Assembly (NCBI RefSeq): GCF_036226365.1
Contig: NZ_CP108462.1
Location: forward strand, 8,476,001 to 8,540,000
Origin: Streptomyces sp. NBC_01262
GTDB lineage: Bacteria > Actinomycetota > Actinomycetes > Streptomycetales > Streptomycetaceae
Direction of reading: 5' to 3'
DNA length: 64,000 nt
Shown here: positions 1-9,063 of the stretch, piece after piece
How positions within the stretch are numbered: position 1 is the first letter of the stretch
Layout: every line of letters starts with the position of its first letter
The notes under the pieces: model-generated
Database searches by the model: none
What the model was told of the DNA's origin: nothing
The model's input: the letters and a program-made list of their open reading frames with translations, nothing else
Translations under genes and position numbers: made by a program

Positions 1-136
1 TGACATGCCGTCACTGAACCAAAACGGTTTACGCTACACAGCTGACGGGGATGACGCAAGAGACACGGGGAAACAAGAACGCACATTGAGCCACAACGAG
101 TGCAACGGACCATAAACGGGGAAGGTACGAAGAGCG

Positions 137-700
137 ATGGCGATCACACAGCCCGAGCCGGGCGGGCTGTCTCCCGCGCCTATGCGCGGGGCGCTCGCCA
201 CCACCAGCTGCATGGAGACACTTCAGGTGGGGTATCTGCATGCTGTGGCGGCCGCAGCGGGCTGCTCGCTCGCCCAGCCCTTCCCGGACTACGGAATCGA
301 CTGGCACATCAGCCACAGCGCACGCGGCGGCGGACACGCCATCGATGACGAGGTCACCATAAAGGTCCAGCTCAAGTGCACCTACCAGGTGGCCCCGAGA
401 CCACCGGGACCCACCTTCGCCTTCACCCTCGACAACGAACACCTGGTGAAACTGGCCCGGACACCGGTGTCGGTCCACAAGATCCTGGTCGTGATGCTCG
501 TGCCCCGCACGCCCGAGGAGTGGCTGCGCGCCAGCCACGACCGCCTCGAACTGCGGCACTGCTGCTACTGGATCAACCTGGCCGGCCACCCGGTGACCGG
601 CCGGAACAGGACGACCGTGCGGATACCCACCGCGCGGATATTCGACGACCGCGCGCTCTGCGAGATCATGACGCGGGTCGGGGCGGGAGGGAAGCCATGA
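137..700 (+). CDS. DUF4365 domain-containing protein
   Basis: Encodes 187 residues resembling the DUF4365 family, which I associate with the PD-(D/E)xK nuclease-like fold. After an N-terminal stretch there is a 'GIDWHI' element near residue 53 and a 'VQLKC' strand near residue 77, the spacing expected for the Asp and QxK signature of that fold. The start ATG follows 'gaaggtacgaagagcg', a moderate ribosome-binding site. The stop overlaps the next start by 4 bp (ATGA), so the two proteins are probably made together. Nuclease activity is an inference; no substrate can be read. The family call is from residue pattern only and is moderately sure. Confidence 0.7.
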   Translation: MAITQPEPGGLSPAPMRGALATTSCMETLQVGYLHAVAAAAGCSLAQPFPDYGIDWHISHSARGGGHAIDDEVTIKVQLKCTYQVAPRPPGPTFAFTLDNEHLVKLARTPVSVHKILVVMLVPRTPEEWLRASHDRLELRHCCYWINLAGHPVTGRNRTTVRIPTARIFDDRALCEIMTRVGAGGKP

Positions 701-1896
701 CGGACCGGCTCAGCCCACTTCACCGGCCGGACCCCTCGGCGGGCGACTTCGCGCTGCCCGACCCGGAGCGGGTCGACCCCGCCGTCCTCACCACGCTGCT
801 CGCCCGGCACGGCTGGCAGCGACGCGGCGGCGCCCCCGGCCGCTACACCCGGTGGACCCCGCCGGGGGACACGGGCACCAGTCTGCTGGTGCCCGAGCGG
901 CAGCGGGGCGGCCAGTACGCCGACCACACCGACCTGCTGGCCGAGGCACTCACCGCCCTCGCCCGCAGTGGCGCGCCCTCCGCGCGCGACGTGCTCACCG
1001 CCCTCACCGTCCCCGGCGACGAGATCCGCTGGATCCGCGACATGCCCCGCGTCGCCGACGCCGTCCCCTGGCCCGCCGCCGGCCAGCTCCGTTCCGCCGC
1101 CCGCGCCATGCTCATGGCCGCCGCCCGCGCCGAACGCGGCCCCGCCGGCTACTACGGCGAACGGCACGGCCGCTTCGCCGCCGCCTTCCTGGAGCAGGTC
1201 CTCGTCGGCCCCTCGCCCGGCGGCCACCTCCTCACCGCGTACGCGCCCCTGCACGGCGACCGGGCGGTCGTGACAACGCTGCTGCGCGCGCTGCAGGCGA
1301 CCCGCGACGCCGTGGACTACCAGCGCACGACCGGCGGCATGGAAGCGTTCGACAACGCGGTGGGCCTCGGCGTCTGCCATGAGCTGACCGAGTCCCTGGT
1401 CCGGCTGGTGCGCGGAGCCGAGGGGACGGCCGTCGCCATCGCCTGGTCGCCGGCGGCCGGACCACCGGCCGGGTTCGCGGCCCGGCCCGAGCCCGTCGAG
1501 TTCTCACCTGGCGACCTCCCGGCCCTGGAGGCCGCCAGTCTCCGTTACGTACGCGACGAGCCCTCCGTTCCCGTCCGGGTCACCGGCACCGTGGTCCGCC
1601 TGCGCCGCGCCCGCCCCGCCGGCGGCGGCTCCATCCGGCTGCGGGTCCTGGCCGGCGCCGACGTCCGCCAGGTCCGCGTCCACCTCGACGGCGACGCCTA
1701 CCGCATCGCCGCCCACGCCCACCTCGTGGGCCTGCCCGTCCGTGTCAGCGGCCATCTCGACGCCCGCAGCGGCTTCCGCCGGATCACCCGGCCCACCGCC
1801 ATCACCCCGGTCCACGTCGACGAGGCCGAGCGCGACCGCCTGCTCAAATCCCTCCAGGGCGGCATCGAGACCTTCGAGGACGCCTGCGGCGGCTGA
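697..1896 (+). CDS. conserved hypothetical protein, possible OB-like C-terminal domain
   Basis: A 399-residue soluble protein of unknown function. I chose the ATG at 697 because it overlaps the DUF4365 stop as ATGA and follows 'gggagggaag', a good ribosome-binding site. Residues about 1-260 are mostly alpha-helical in composition, Ala/Arg-rich, and contain no motif I recognise. The last ~110 residues alternate hydrophobic strands ('VRVTGTVVRL', 'VRQVRVHL', 'VGLPVRVSGHL') in a way that suggests a beta-barrel such as an OB fold. This is a pattern impression, not a family match. Coupling to a nuclease-like partner is the only functional hint. The thrS gene begins 106 bp downstream. Confidence 0.6.
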   Translation: MTDRLSPLHRPDPSAGDFALPDPERVDPAVLTTLLARHGWQRRGGAPGRYTRWTPPGDTGTSLLVPERQRGGQYADHTDLLAEALTALARSGAPSARDVLTALTVPGDEIRWIRDMPRVADAVPWPAAGQLRSAARAMLMAAARAERGPAGYYGERHGRFAAAFLEQVLVGPSPGGHLLTAYAPLHGDRAVVTTLLRALQATRDAVDYQRTTGGMEAFDNAVGLGVCHELTESLVRLVRGAEGTAVAIAWSPAAGPPAGFAARPEPVEFSPGDLPALEAASLRYVRDEPSVPVRVTGTVVRLRRARPAGGGSIRLRVLAGADVRQVRVHLDGDAYRIAAHAHLVGLPVRVSGHLDARSGFRRITRPTAITPVHVDEAERDRLLKSLQGGIETFEDACGG

Positions 1897-2002
1897 CGGG
1901 CAGTGCCTATCGCTTCGCGTGGCACCGGGCCGGGTCGGTACGATTCAGCCGTGGTGCACCGTCCGGTGCGAACACAGCAGTGCATACGTCAGGAGAGAAC
2001 CG

Positions 2003-3985
2003 GTGTCAGACGTCCGTGTGATCATCAAACGCGATTCCGATGAGCGGGAAGAGCGCGTGGTCACGACGGGTACGACCGCCGGTGAGCTCTTCGAGGGCGA
2101 CCGCGCCGTCGTCGCCGCCCGCGTCGCCGGTCAGCTCAAGGACCTCGCGTACGCCGTCGCCGACGGCGACGAGGTCGAGCCGGTCGAGATCACCAGCAAG
2201 GACGGCCTCGACATCCTGCGGCACTCCACCGCGCATGTGATGGCCCAGGCCGTACAGGAGCTGTTCCCCGAGGCCAAGCTCGGCATCGGCCCGCCGATCA
2301 AGGACGGCTTCTACTACGACTTCGACGTCGAGAAGCCCTTCCACCCGGACGACCTCAAGCGCATCGAGAAGAAGATGCAGGAGATCCAGAAGCGCGGCCA
2401 GCGCTTCTCCCGGCGTGCCGTGACCGACGAGGCCGCCCGCGAGGAGCTGGCCGCCGAGCCGTACAAGCTGGAGCTCATCGGCCTCAAGGGCTCCGCCTCC
2501 GACGCCGCCGAGGGCGCCTCCGCCGAGGTCGGCGCGGGCGAGCTGACCATCTACGACAACATCGACCCCAAGACCGACGAGCTGTGCTGGAAGGACCTCT
2601 GCCGGGGTCCGCACCTGCCCACCACCCGCAACATCCCGGCCTTCAAGCTGATGCGGTCCGCCGGCGCGTACTGGCGCGGCAGCGAGAAGAACCCGATGCT
2701 CCAGCGTATCTACGGCACCGCCTGGCCGACCAGGGAAGAGCTCAAGGCCCACCTGGACTTCCTCGTCGAGGCCGAGAAGCGCGACCACCGCAAGCTCGGC
2801 GCCGAGCTGGACCTGTTCTCCATCCCCGAGGCACTGGGCTCCGGCCTCGCGGTCTTCCACCCCAAGGGCGGCATCATCCGCCGCGAGATGGAGAACTACT
2901 CGCGCCTGCGCCACCAGGACGCGGGCTACGAGTTCGTCAACACCCCACACATCTCCAAGGAAGAGCTCTTCGTCACCTCGGGGCACCTGCCGAACTACGG
3001 CGAGGCGATGTTCCCGCCCCTGGAGTTCGACGGGCAGAACTACCGCCTCAAGGCGATGAACTGCCCCATGCACAACCTGATCTTCGACGCCCGCGGCCGC
3101 TCCTACCGCGAACTGCCCATGCGGCTCTTCGAGTTCGGCACGGTCTACCGCTACGAGAAGTCCGGCGTCGTGCACGGGCTCACCCGGGCCCGCGGCTTCA
3201 CCCAGGACGACTCCCACATCTACTGCACCAAGGAGCAGATGGCGGGCGAGCTGGACTCCCTGCTCACCTTCGTCCTGGACCTGCTGCGCGACTACGGCCT
3301 CACCGAGTTCGAGCTGGAGCTGTCCACCCGCGACGACTCCCCGAAGTTCATCGGTGAGGACGAGGAGTGGGAGGAGGCCACCGAGGCGCTCCGCCAGGCC
3401 GCCGAGAAGCAGGGCCTCCCGCTGGTCCCCGACCCGGGCGGCGCCGCGTACTACGGCCCGAAGATCTCCGTCCAGACCAAGGACGCCATCGGCCGCTCCT
3501 GGCAGATGTCGACCATCCAGGTCGACTTCCAGCAGCCCAAGCGCTTCGAGCTGGAGTACACCTCGGCCGACGGCTCCAAGCAGCGTCCCGTCATGATCCA
3601 CCGGGCGCTGTTCGGGAGCATCGAGCGGTTCTTCGCGGTCCTGCTGGAGCACTACGCGGGTGCCTTCCCGGTGTGGCTCGCCCCCGTGCAGGCGACCGGC
3701 ATCCCGATCGGCGACGCGCATGTGTCCTACCTCCAGGACTTCGCCGCCGAGGCGAAGGCCAAGGGGCTGCGCGTCGAGGTCGACGCGTCCTCGGACCGCA
3801 TGCAGAAGAAGATCAGGAACGCGCAGAAGAACAAGGTCCCCTTCATGATCATCGTCGGGGACGACGACGTGGCGGCCGGAGCGGTCAGCTTCCGCTACCG
3901 GGACGGCACGCAGAAGAACGGCGTTCCGCGCGACGAGGCGATCGCCGAGATCCTTGACGCTGTGGAGCGCCGGATTCAGGTGTGA
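2003..3985 (+). CDS. thrS: threonine--tRNA ligase
   Basis: Threonyl-tRNA synthetase, 660 residues, the usual actinobacterial length. It attaches threonine to tRNA-Thr in the cytoplasm. Domain order: N-terminal TGS domain (about 1-65), editing domain with HSTAH at residues 74-78, class II catalytic core with motif 2 around residue 380 ('RARGFTQDD') and motif 3 around 537 ('GSIERFF'), then the anticodon-binding domain (about 550-655). I chose the GTG at 2003 because it follows AGGAGAG at 1991 and begins exactly at the TGS domain; longer in-frame reading upstream would overlap the preceding gene. A strong terminator follows. No T-box leader fits in the short upstream gap. Confidence 0.97.
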   Translation: MSDVRVIIKRDSDEREERVVTTGTTAGELFEGDRAVVAARVAGQLKDLAYAVADGDEVEPVEITSKDGLDILRHSTAHVMAQAVQELFPEAKLGIGPPIKDGFYYDFDVEKPFHPDDLKRIEKKMQEIQKRGQRFSRRAVTDEAAREELAAEPYKLELIGLKGSASDAAEGASAEVGAGELTIYDNIDPKTDELCWKDLCRGPHLPTTRNIPAFKLMRSAGAYWRGSEKNPMLQRIYGTAWPTREELKAHLDFLVEAEKRDHRKLGAELDLFSIPEALGSGLAVFHPKGGIIRREMENYSRLRHQDAGYEFVNTPHISKEELFVTSGHLPNYGEAMFPPLEFDGQNYRLKAMNCPMHNLIFDARGRSYRELPMRLFEFGTVYRYEKSGVVHGLTRARGFTQDDSHIYCTKEQMAGELDSLLTFVLDLLRDYGLTEFELELSTRDDSPKFIGEDEEWEEATEALRQAAEKQGLPLVPDPGGAAYYGPKISVQTKDAIGRSWQMSTIQVDFQQPKRFELEYTSADGSKQRPVMIHRALFGSIERFFAVLLEHYAGAFPVWLAPVQATGIPIGDAHVSYLQDFAAEAKAKGLRVEVDASSDRMQKKIRNAQKNKVPFMIIVGDDDVAAGAVSFRYRDGTQKNGVPRDEAIAEILDAVERRIQV

Positions 3986-4012
3986 CGTGGTCCCCGCGTG
4001 AGCGGGGTTTGT

Positions 4013-4051
4013 GAGGGGCGGTCCCGAGCGGTGAACTCGGGACCGCCCCTC
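4013..4051 (+). terminator. hairpin terminator after thrS
   Basis: A perfect 16-bp inverted repeat (4013-4028 with 4036-4051) around a 7-nt loop, 27 nt after the thrS stop. There is no long T-run, which is common for Streptomyces terminators. It separates thrS from the HIT gene. Confidence 0.75.
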
Positions 4052-4091
4052 GCCGCTTCCTCGCCCGCCCCTGGCGAATATGCTGGCACGC

Positions 4092-4640
4092 ATGACGACT
4101 GAGCCGGAGCAGCAGATCGGAGTCGGGTCCCCGGACGCCTTTCAGCGCCTGTGGACGCCCCATCGGATGGCGTACATCCAGGGGGAGAACAAGCCGAGCG
4201 GTCCGGGGGCCGAGGACGGCTGTCCGTTCTGCACGATTCCGGCGAAGAGCGATGAGGACGGCCTGGTCGTCGTGCGCGGTGAGACCGTCTACGCCGTCCT
4301 GAACCTCTACCCGTACAACGGCGGCCACCTCATGGTGGTCCCGTACCGCCATGTCGCGGACTACACGGACCTGGACGAGGCCGAGACGGCCGAGCTGGCC
4401 GAGCTCACGAAGCAGGCGATGGCCGCGCTGCGCACCGCGTCCGGCGCGCACGGGTTCAACATCGGGATGAACCAGGGGATGGCGGCCGGCGCCGGGATCG
4501 CCGCGCATCTGCACCAGCATGTCGTGCCCCGCTGGGGCGGGGACACGAACTTCATGCCGGTCGTGGGCCACACGAAGGTGCTGCCGCAGCTGCTCGCGGA
4601 CACCCGCAAGATGCTCGCGGACGCCTGGCCGCAGCAGTAA
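4092..4640 (+). CDS. HIT family protein (probable Ap4A phosphorylase/hydrolase)
   Basis: Histidine-triad nucleotide-binding protein of 182 residues. The signature 'HLHQHVVPRW' (HxHxH) lies near residue 141 and supplies the nucleophilic histidine. A 'CPFC' pair near residue 45 suggests a structural zinc. From memory, the mycobacterial gene in the same place beside thrS (Rv2613c) has Ap4A phosphorylase activity, so the same role is likely here. There is no Shine-Dalgarno sequence before either candidate ATG (4080 or 4092). A TATGCT hexamer at 4079-4084 sits seven bases before the second ATG, which suggests a leaderless transcript starting at 4092; hence this start. The gene converges on the membrane-protein gene after it. 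Confidence 0.88.
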   Translation: MTTEPEQQIGVGSPDAFQRLWTPHRMAYIQGENKPSGPGAEDGCPFCTIPAKSDEDGLVVVRGETVYAVLNLYPYNGGHLMVVPYRHVADYTDLDEAETAELAELTKQAMAALRTASGAHGFNIGMNQGMAAGAGIAAHLHQHVVPRWGGDTNFMPVVGHTKVLPQLLADTRKMLADAWPQQ

Positions 4641-4659
4641 GGCCCACGCGGCTACCCGC

Positions 4660-6384
4660 CTACGCGTCGTACATGTCGGCCCGTCCCGGGGCGGGGTCCT
4701 GGACGAGGTTGCTGAGCAGGCCGGAACGGCCGTTGAACTTCTCGGTGTCGACGCCGTTGTCCTTCATGACCTGGATGGCGGCGGCGTGCACCGCGCGCAG
4801 CACGGGCGTGGCGGCGCGCAGCGCGTCGTCGGCCATGAAGCGGTGCTTCCAGGGCTTGTCGGCCCAGGTGTGGCGGAGGCCGAAGGGCTCGGGGAGGACG
4901 AGCTTGCCGCCGAGCCAGTCCAGGAGCGGGGGATACCAGCTGAAGGGCGCGCGGACCGAGACGCGGACGATCTCGTCGGTCTCCAGCAGGGGGAGGGCGA
5001 CCTTCCTGGTCTCCCAGAAGCGGACGGTCTTGGGGACTTCCTTCTCCTTGGGGTCGGGCGGGCTGGTGAACATGGGGTCGACGGGACCGAGGGCGTGCCC
5101 GGTGACCTCGACGCGCAGGGTGCTGGCGAGGACGGTGACGGTGACCAGGAGGGTGATGACGAGCTGGCCGTCCCAGAGGGTGAACTGGATGCCCAGATAG
5201 TGGCGGTTGCCCTTGCCGAACTGCTGCTCGTTGCAGATCCGCTGTATCTCGAAGTCCTTGACGGTGTAGCCCTCGACGTCCGCGCCGGTGGGCCGGGTGA
5301 CCTTTTTCGCGCCGGGGCCGATGGGGGCGACCACCCAGTGCCGTATGGAGGGCTTGGGGAATCCGCCGGTGTGCAGGGGACCGCGCTCCAGCTCGCGCAG
5401 GCGGCCGTGGATGGCCTTGATGACGTCCCAGCTGCGGAAGCCGTGGATCTCGGCCATGCCCTCGCGCGGGGTGAGCTCCTCGGCCATCTGCCAGCCGCCC
5501 CAGCGGGTGCCCATGCCCAGTATTCCCTTGGGGCCGGCGTAGAAGACGACGTTGCTCTGCTGTTCCTGGGAGAGCTTGGCGAGGTTCTGGCGAAGCTGCT
5601 CGGCGCGGGTCTCGTTGGGGTTGCGGGGCACGGCCTCGGGGATCTTGGCGCCGACGCCGGAGCCGGAGACCAGGCCGGCCCAGCGGTCACGCAGGTCCAC
5701 GGCGGTCTTGAGGCAGATGCGCTTGGCCCAGAACCAGCCGAGGATCGGGGCGATCATCATGATCCGCAGGTACTGGGCCAGGAAGCCGTGCAGGGGCGGC
5801 CTGACGACGAACAGGACCGCGAGGAAACCGACGACCAGCAGGACGGCCGAGCCCAGCAGGCCCGCCCGGTTGCCCTTACCCTCCTGTTTGGCGATGAGGG
5901 CGCGCAACTGGAAGGCGCCGAGCCAGATCAGGACGCCGGGCAGGAAGAGCAGCCCGAAGATCGCGGCGACCACGGTGAGCCGGGCGTCGCGCTCCTGGCG
6001 TATGCGGTTGGCGGCGAGGCAGTGCTCGACGACGGTCTGCGGCTCGGCGCCGAAGGACTGGATGATCTCGTTGCGCCCGCCGCCCAGCATCCGCAACTGC
6101 ACGGCCCGGGCGAAGGCCTCGCCGAGCCGCGGCTGGAAGAGGGTGATCTTGCCCTTGCTGAACGAGGTGGCGGAGGCCGTGGTCCGGTCGGCCTCCGGCT
6201 TGTCCGCGTCGAGTGCGACGAACTTCTCGACCGTCTGGTCCTTCTCGTCGCGGTACGCGGCCGACGCGAGCGCCTGGGTCGCGGCGGTCTGCCCGTCCGC
6301 GCCGCTCAGCGGGACCTGGGCCCCGGGCGTCAGGAAGTCGAATTCCGAGCTGGCGAACCCTGAGAGTGACACTACCGCCCCCAT
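4660..6384 (-). CDS. conserved membrane protein of unknown function
   Basis: A 574-residue protein I cannot assign to a function. It has no clear signal peptide. Hydrophobic segments lie near residues 137-160, 177-197 and 209-220, with one more near 405-422, leaving soluble N-terminal, middle and C-terminal parts. The middle part carries 'GTRWGGWQMAEE', and the tail is rich in Trp and Pro. The ATG at 6384 has no convincing ribosome-binding site. A GTG at 6372 preceded by 'gggggcgg' is an equally good start and would shorten the protein by four residues. It is encoded opposite to its neighbours between the HIT gene and the EF-G-like gene, a place where mycobacteria have nothing. Confidence 0.65.
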   Translation of the reverse strand: MGAVVSLSGFASSEFDFLTPGAQVPLSGADGQTAATQALASAAYRDEKDQTVEKFVALDADKPEADRTTASATSFSKGKITLFQPRLGEAFARAVQLRMLGGGRNEIIQSFGAEPQTVVEHCLAANRIRQERDARLTVVAAIFGLLFLPGVLIWLGAFQLRALIAKQEGKGNRAGLLGSAVLLVVGFLAVLFVVRPPLHGFLAQYLRIMMIAPILGWFWAKRICLKTAVDLRDRWAGLVSGSGVGAKIPEAVPRNPNETRAEQLRQNLAKLSQEQQSNVVFYAGPKGILGMGTRWGGWQMAEELTPREGMAEIHGFRSWDVIKAIHGRLRELERGPLHTGGFPKPSIRHWVVAPIGPGAKKVTRPTGADVEGYTVKDFEIQRICNEQQFGKGNRHYLGIQFTLWDGQLVITLLVTVTVLASTLRVEVTGHALGPVDPMFTSPPDPKEKEVPKTVRFWETRKVALPLLETDEIVRVSVRAPFSWYPPLLDWLGGKLVLPEPFGLRHTWADKPWKHRFMADDALRAATPVLRAVHAAAIQVMKDNGVDTEKFNGRSGLLSNLVQDPAPGRADMYDA

Positions 6385-6514
6385 CCATGCACGCCGACAG
6401 GCGAGTTGTCCCCCGGCCCATTCCCCGCCGGGGGAAACGGCACACTTTCCGATCTGCTCGCGATCCGCTCCTGATCGCCCACACAGCGTATAGCGGCGGC
6501 GGGCGGCGCGTCAG

Positions 6515-6562
6515 CGACCCGGCGCATCAGGCCTGTTCAAGCCTGTTTCGCGCGCCGGGTCG
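6515..6562 (-). terminator. nested hairpin terminator after the EF-G-like gene
   Basis: Perfect 11-bp arms (6515-6525 and 6552-6562) enclose a smaller stem (6528-6532 with 6541-6545). It begins about 20 nt beyond the stop of the minus-strand EF-G-like gene and lies upstream of the next minus-strand gene, so it probably ends the first transcript. Confidence 0.6.
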
Positions 6563-6583
6563 TCAACGGATCGGGGAACGCCG

Positions 6584-8812
6584 CTACTTGGCCCCGGTCT
6601 CCTGCTGGTGCTGTTCGCGCAGCTTCACCGCGAGCTGCGGCGGCATCGGCTCGTGCCGGGCGTACTCGCGGCTGTAGCGCCCGGTGCCGTGGGACAGGGA
6701 CCGCAGGTCCACGGCGTAGCGGCCGATCTCGATCTCGGGGACCTCGGCCCGCACCAGGGTGCGTCCGGGTGTCGCGGGCTCGGTGCCCAGGACCCGGCCG
6801 CGACGGCTGGACAGGTCGCTCATCACGGGGCCGACGTACGCGTCGGAGACCAGCACCCTGATCTCGGAGACCGGCTCCAGGAGGTGGATGTGGCAGTCCG
6901 CGGCCGCCTCCCGCAGGGCGAGCGCGCCGGCGGTCTGGAAGGCGGCGTCGGAGGAGTCCACCGAGTGGGCCTTGCCGTCGGTGAGGGTGACGCGGATGTC
7001 GACCACGGGGAAGCCGAGCGCGACCCCGCGCGCGGCCTGGGCGCGTACGCCCTTCTCCACCGAGGGGATGAACTGCCGGGGCACCGCGCCGCCCACGACC
7101 TTGTCGACGAACTCGATGCCGGAGCCGACCGGCAGCGGCTCGACCGCGATCTCGCAGATCGCGAACTGGCCGTGCCCGCCGGACTGTTTGACGTGCCGGC
7201 CGCGCGCGGCGGTCCGGTCGCCGAAGGTCTCCCGGAGCGAGACCTTGTACGGAACGGCGTCCACCTGGACGCCGTAGCGGCTGCGCAGCCGGTCCAGGGC
7301 CACGTCGACATGGGCCTCGCCCAGGCACCACAGCACGACCTGGCGGGTGTCCGGGTTCTGCTCCAGCCGCATGGTCGGGTCCTCGGCGACCAGCCGGGAC
7401 AGGCCGACCGACAGCTTGTCCTCGTCCGCCTTGCTGTGGGCCTCGATGGCGACCGGCAGCAGCGGGTCGGGCATCACCCAGGGCTCCATGAGCAGCGGGT
7501 CGTCCTTGGCGGACAGGGTGTCGCCGGTCTCGGCCCGGCCGAGCTTGGCCACGCAGACCAGGTCGCCGGCGATGGCGTGCGGGACGCCGCGCTGCTGCTT
7601 GCCGAAGGGCGAGGACAGGGCGCCGACCCGCTCGTCGACGTCGTGGTCCTCATGGCCCCGGTCCTGAAGCCCGTGCCCGGAGACGTGCACGGTCTCGTCC
7701 GGGCGCAGGGTGCCGGAGAAGACCCGTACCAGGCTGATCCGGCCGACGTACGGGTCCGAGGCCGTCTTGACGACCTCCGCGGCGAGCGGCCCGGCCGGGT
7801 CGCAGGTGAGCGGGGAGCGGGGTTTGCCCTGGGGGGTGGTGACCGGCGGCACCTCGCGCTCCAGGGGGGTGGGGAAGCCGCCGGTGATCAGCTCCAGCAG
7901 CTCCACGGTGCCGATGCCCTGCTTGCAGCCCTCGGCGGCCGGGGCGGCGGCGAGGACGGGATGGAAGGAGCCACGGGCGACCGCTCGTTCCAGGTCCTGG
8001 ACGAGGGTCTTGAGGTCGAGTTCCTCACCGCTGAGATAGCGGTCCATGAGGGTCTCGTCCTCGCTCTCGGCGATGATCCCCTCGATGAGCCGGTCGCGGG
8101 CCTGCGCCAGCCGGGGCTGCTGCGCGGGGTCGGGGTCGCGGTCGGCGCGCTCGCCGGAGGAGTAGTCGTAGACGCGCTGGGTGAGCAGGCCGGTCAGGCC
8201 GGTGACGGGCGCGTGGCCGTCGGGGCCCTCGGGGCCGTGCAGGGGGAGGTAGAGGGGGAGTACGGACTCGGGGGAGTCGCCGCCGAAGATCTCGCGGCAG
8301 ACCTGCGTCAGTTCGTCGAAGTCGGTCCGCGCCGATTCCAGGTGGGTGATGACGACCGCGCGGGGCATGCCGACCGCCGCGCACTCGTCCCACACCATGC
8401 GGGTCGCCCCGGACAGCGTCTCGGGGCCGTCGGAGGCCGAGACGACGAAAAGGGCCGCGTCCGCTGCCCGCAGACCGGCCCTGAGCTCCCCGACAAAATC
8501 GGCGTATCCGGGAGTGTCCAGCAGATTGACCTTGATACCACCCCATTCCACCGGTACGAGCGAGAGCTGTACCGAGCGCTGCTGGCGGTGCTCGATGTCG
8601 TCGTGGTCGGAGACCGTGGTCCCCTCGGCGACATGCCCGGCGCGGTTCACCGCCCCGGTGGCCAGGGCCAGTGCCTCGACCAGCGTTGTCTTTCCCGAGC
8701 CGCTGTGGCCGACCAGCACCACGTTTCGAATCTGCTCTGGCCTGCTGGCCTGGCCGGCCGTTGGTGCCCTTCCGGCGGCTCCTGGATGTGTCCTGTCGGC
8801 TGAACTGCCCAC
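6584..8812 (-). CDS. elongation factor G-like protein (EF-G2 type)
   Basis: A 742-residue paralogue of translation factor EF-G with the five-domain layout: GTP-binding domain (about 30-290), domain II, then domains III-V. The P-loop 'GHSGSGKT' (35-42) and G3 'DTPG' (99-102) are intact. The G4 guanine-recognition motif NKxD reads 'THLE' (156-159), and the switch I 'RGITI' element reads 'RSVQL' (79-83). The GTG start follows 'gaggcgagg'. The related EF-G2 of Mycobacterium smegmatis is, from memory, reported to bind GTP without ribosome-stimulated hydrolysis, and the changed motifs here fit that. It is unlikely to be the housekeeping translocase; a stress or ribosome-rescue role is speculative. 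Transcribed divergently from pgsA. Confidence 0.88.
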   Translation of the reverse strand: MGSSADRTHPGAAGRAPTAGQASRPEQIRNVVLVGHSGSGKTTLVEALALATGAVNRAGHVAEGTTVSDHDDIEHRQQRSVQLSLVPVEWGGIKVNLLDTPGYADFVGELRAGLRAADAALFVVSASDGPETLSGATRMVWDECAAVGMPRAVVITHLESARTDFDELTQVCREIFGGDSPESVLPLYLPLHGPEGPDGHAPVTGLTGLLTQRVYDYSSGERADRDPDPAQQPRLAQARDRLIEGIIAESEDETLMDRYLSGEELDLKTLVQDLERAVARGSFHPVLAAAPAAEGCKQGIGTVELLELITGGFPTPLEREVPPVTTPQGKPRSPLTCDPAGPLAAEVVKTASDPYVGRISLVRVFSGTLRPDETVHVSGHGLQDRGHEDHDVDERVGALSSPFGKQQRGVPHAIAGDLVCVAKLGRAETGDTLSAKDDPLLMEPWVMPDPLLPVAIEAHSKADEDKLSVGLSRLVAEDPTMRLEQNPDTRQVVLWCLGEAHVDVALDRLRSRYGVQVDAVPYKVSLRETFGDRTAARGRHVKQSGGHGQFAICEIAVEPLPVGSGIEFVDKVVGGAVPRQFIPSVEKGVRAQAARGVALGFPVVDIRVTLTDGKAHSVDSSDAAFQTAGALALREAAADCHIHLLEPVSEIRVLVSDAYVGPVMSDLSSRRGRVLGTEPATPGRTLVRAEVPEIEIGRYAVDLRSLSHGTGRYSREYARHEPMPPQLAVKLREQHQQETGAK

Positions 8813-9063
8813 GGTCCTCGCCTCCCGGCGGTTGTCGCACGCGTGCGTACGGGCACTTCAAGGACGCCACGGGAGACCGCTCGGGGCGGCCTCGTCGACG
8901 CCCGCGGTAATTCGACCTTCCCACGCCCGTCCGGTCGCGTCCATACGTCGTACACGTGCCGGCAGGACGGTCCCCTCACGCGTGGCCGCGCAGGCGGCTG
9001 GCTACGATGGGCCAGCCGGTGGCCGACGGGGCCGCGCGGCACCCACCGACCTCCGGGAAGGCC

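Noticed and set aside
1..136. A possible promoter or upstream gene end at the left edge.
   Set aside because: No convincing -35/-10 pair or coding frame can be defined in this short stretch; it probably holds the upstream control region of the first gene.
1897..2002. TGGCACCGGG upstream of thrS resembles the T-box core (TGGNACCGCG).
   Set aside because: Only 106 bp separate the upstream gene from thrS, too short for a specifier stem and antiterminator, and there is no competing terminator. A chance match in GC-rich DNA is more likely.
2006..4093. A 695-codon open reading frame on the minus strand opposite thrS.
   Set aside because: It is the antisense shadow of a high-GC gene; its composition is Val/Leu/Gly/Arg-rich with no recognisable domain, and thrS on the other strand is certain.
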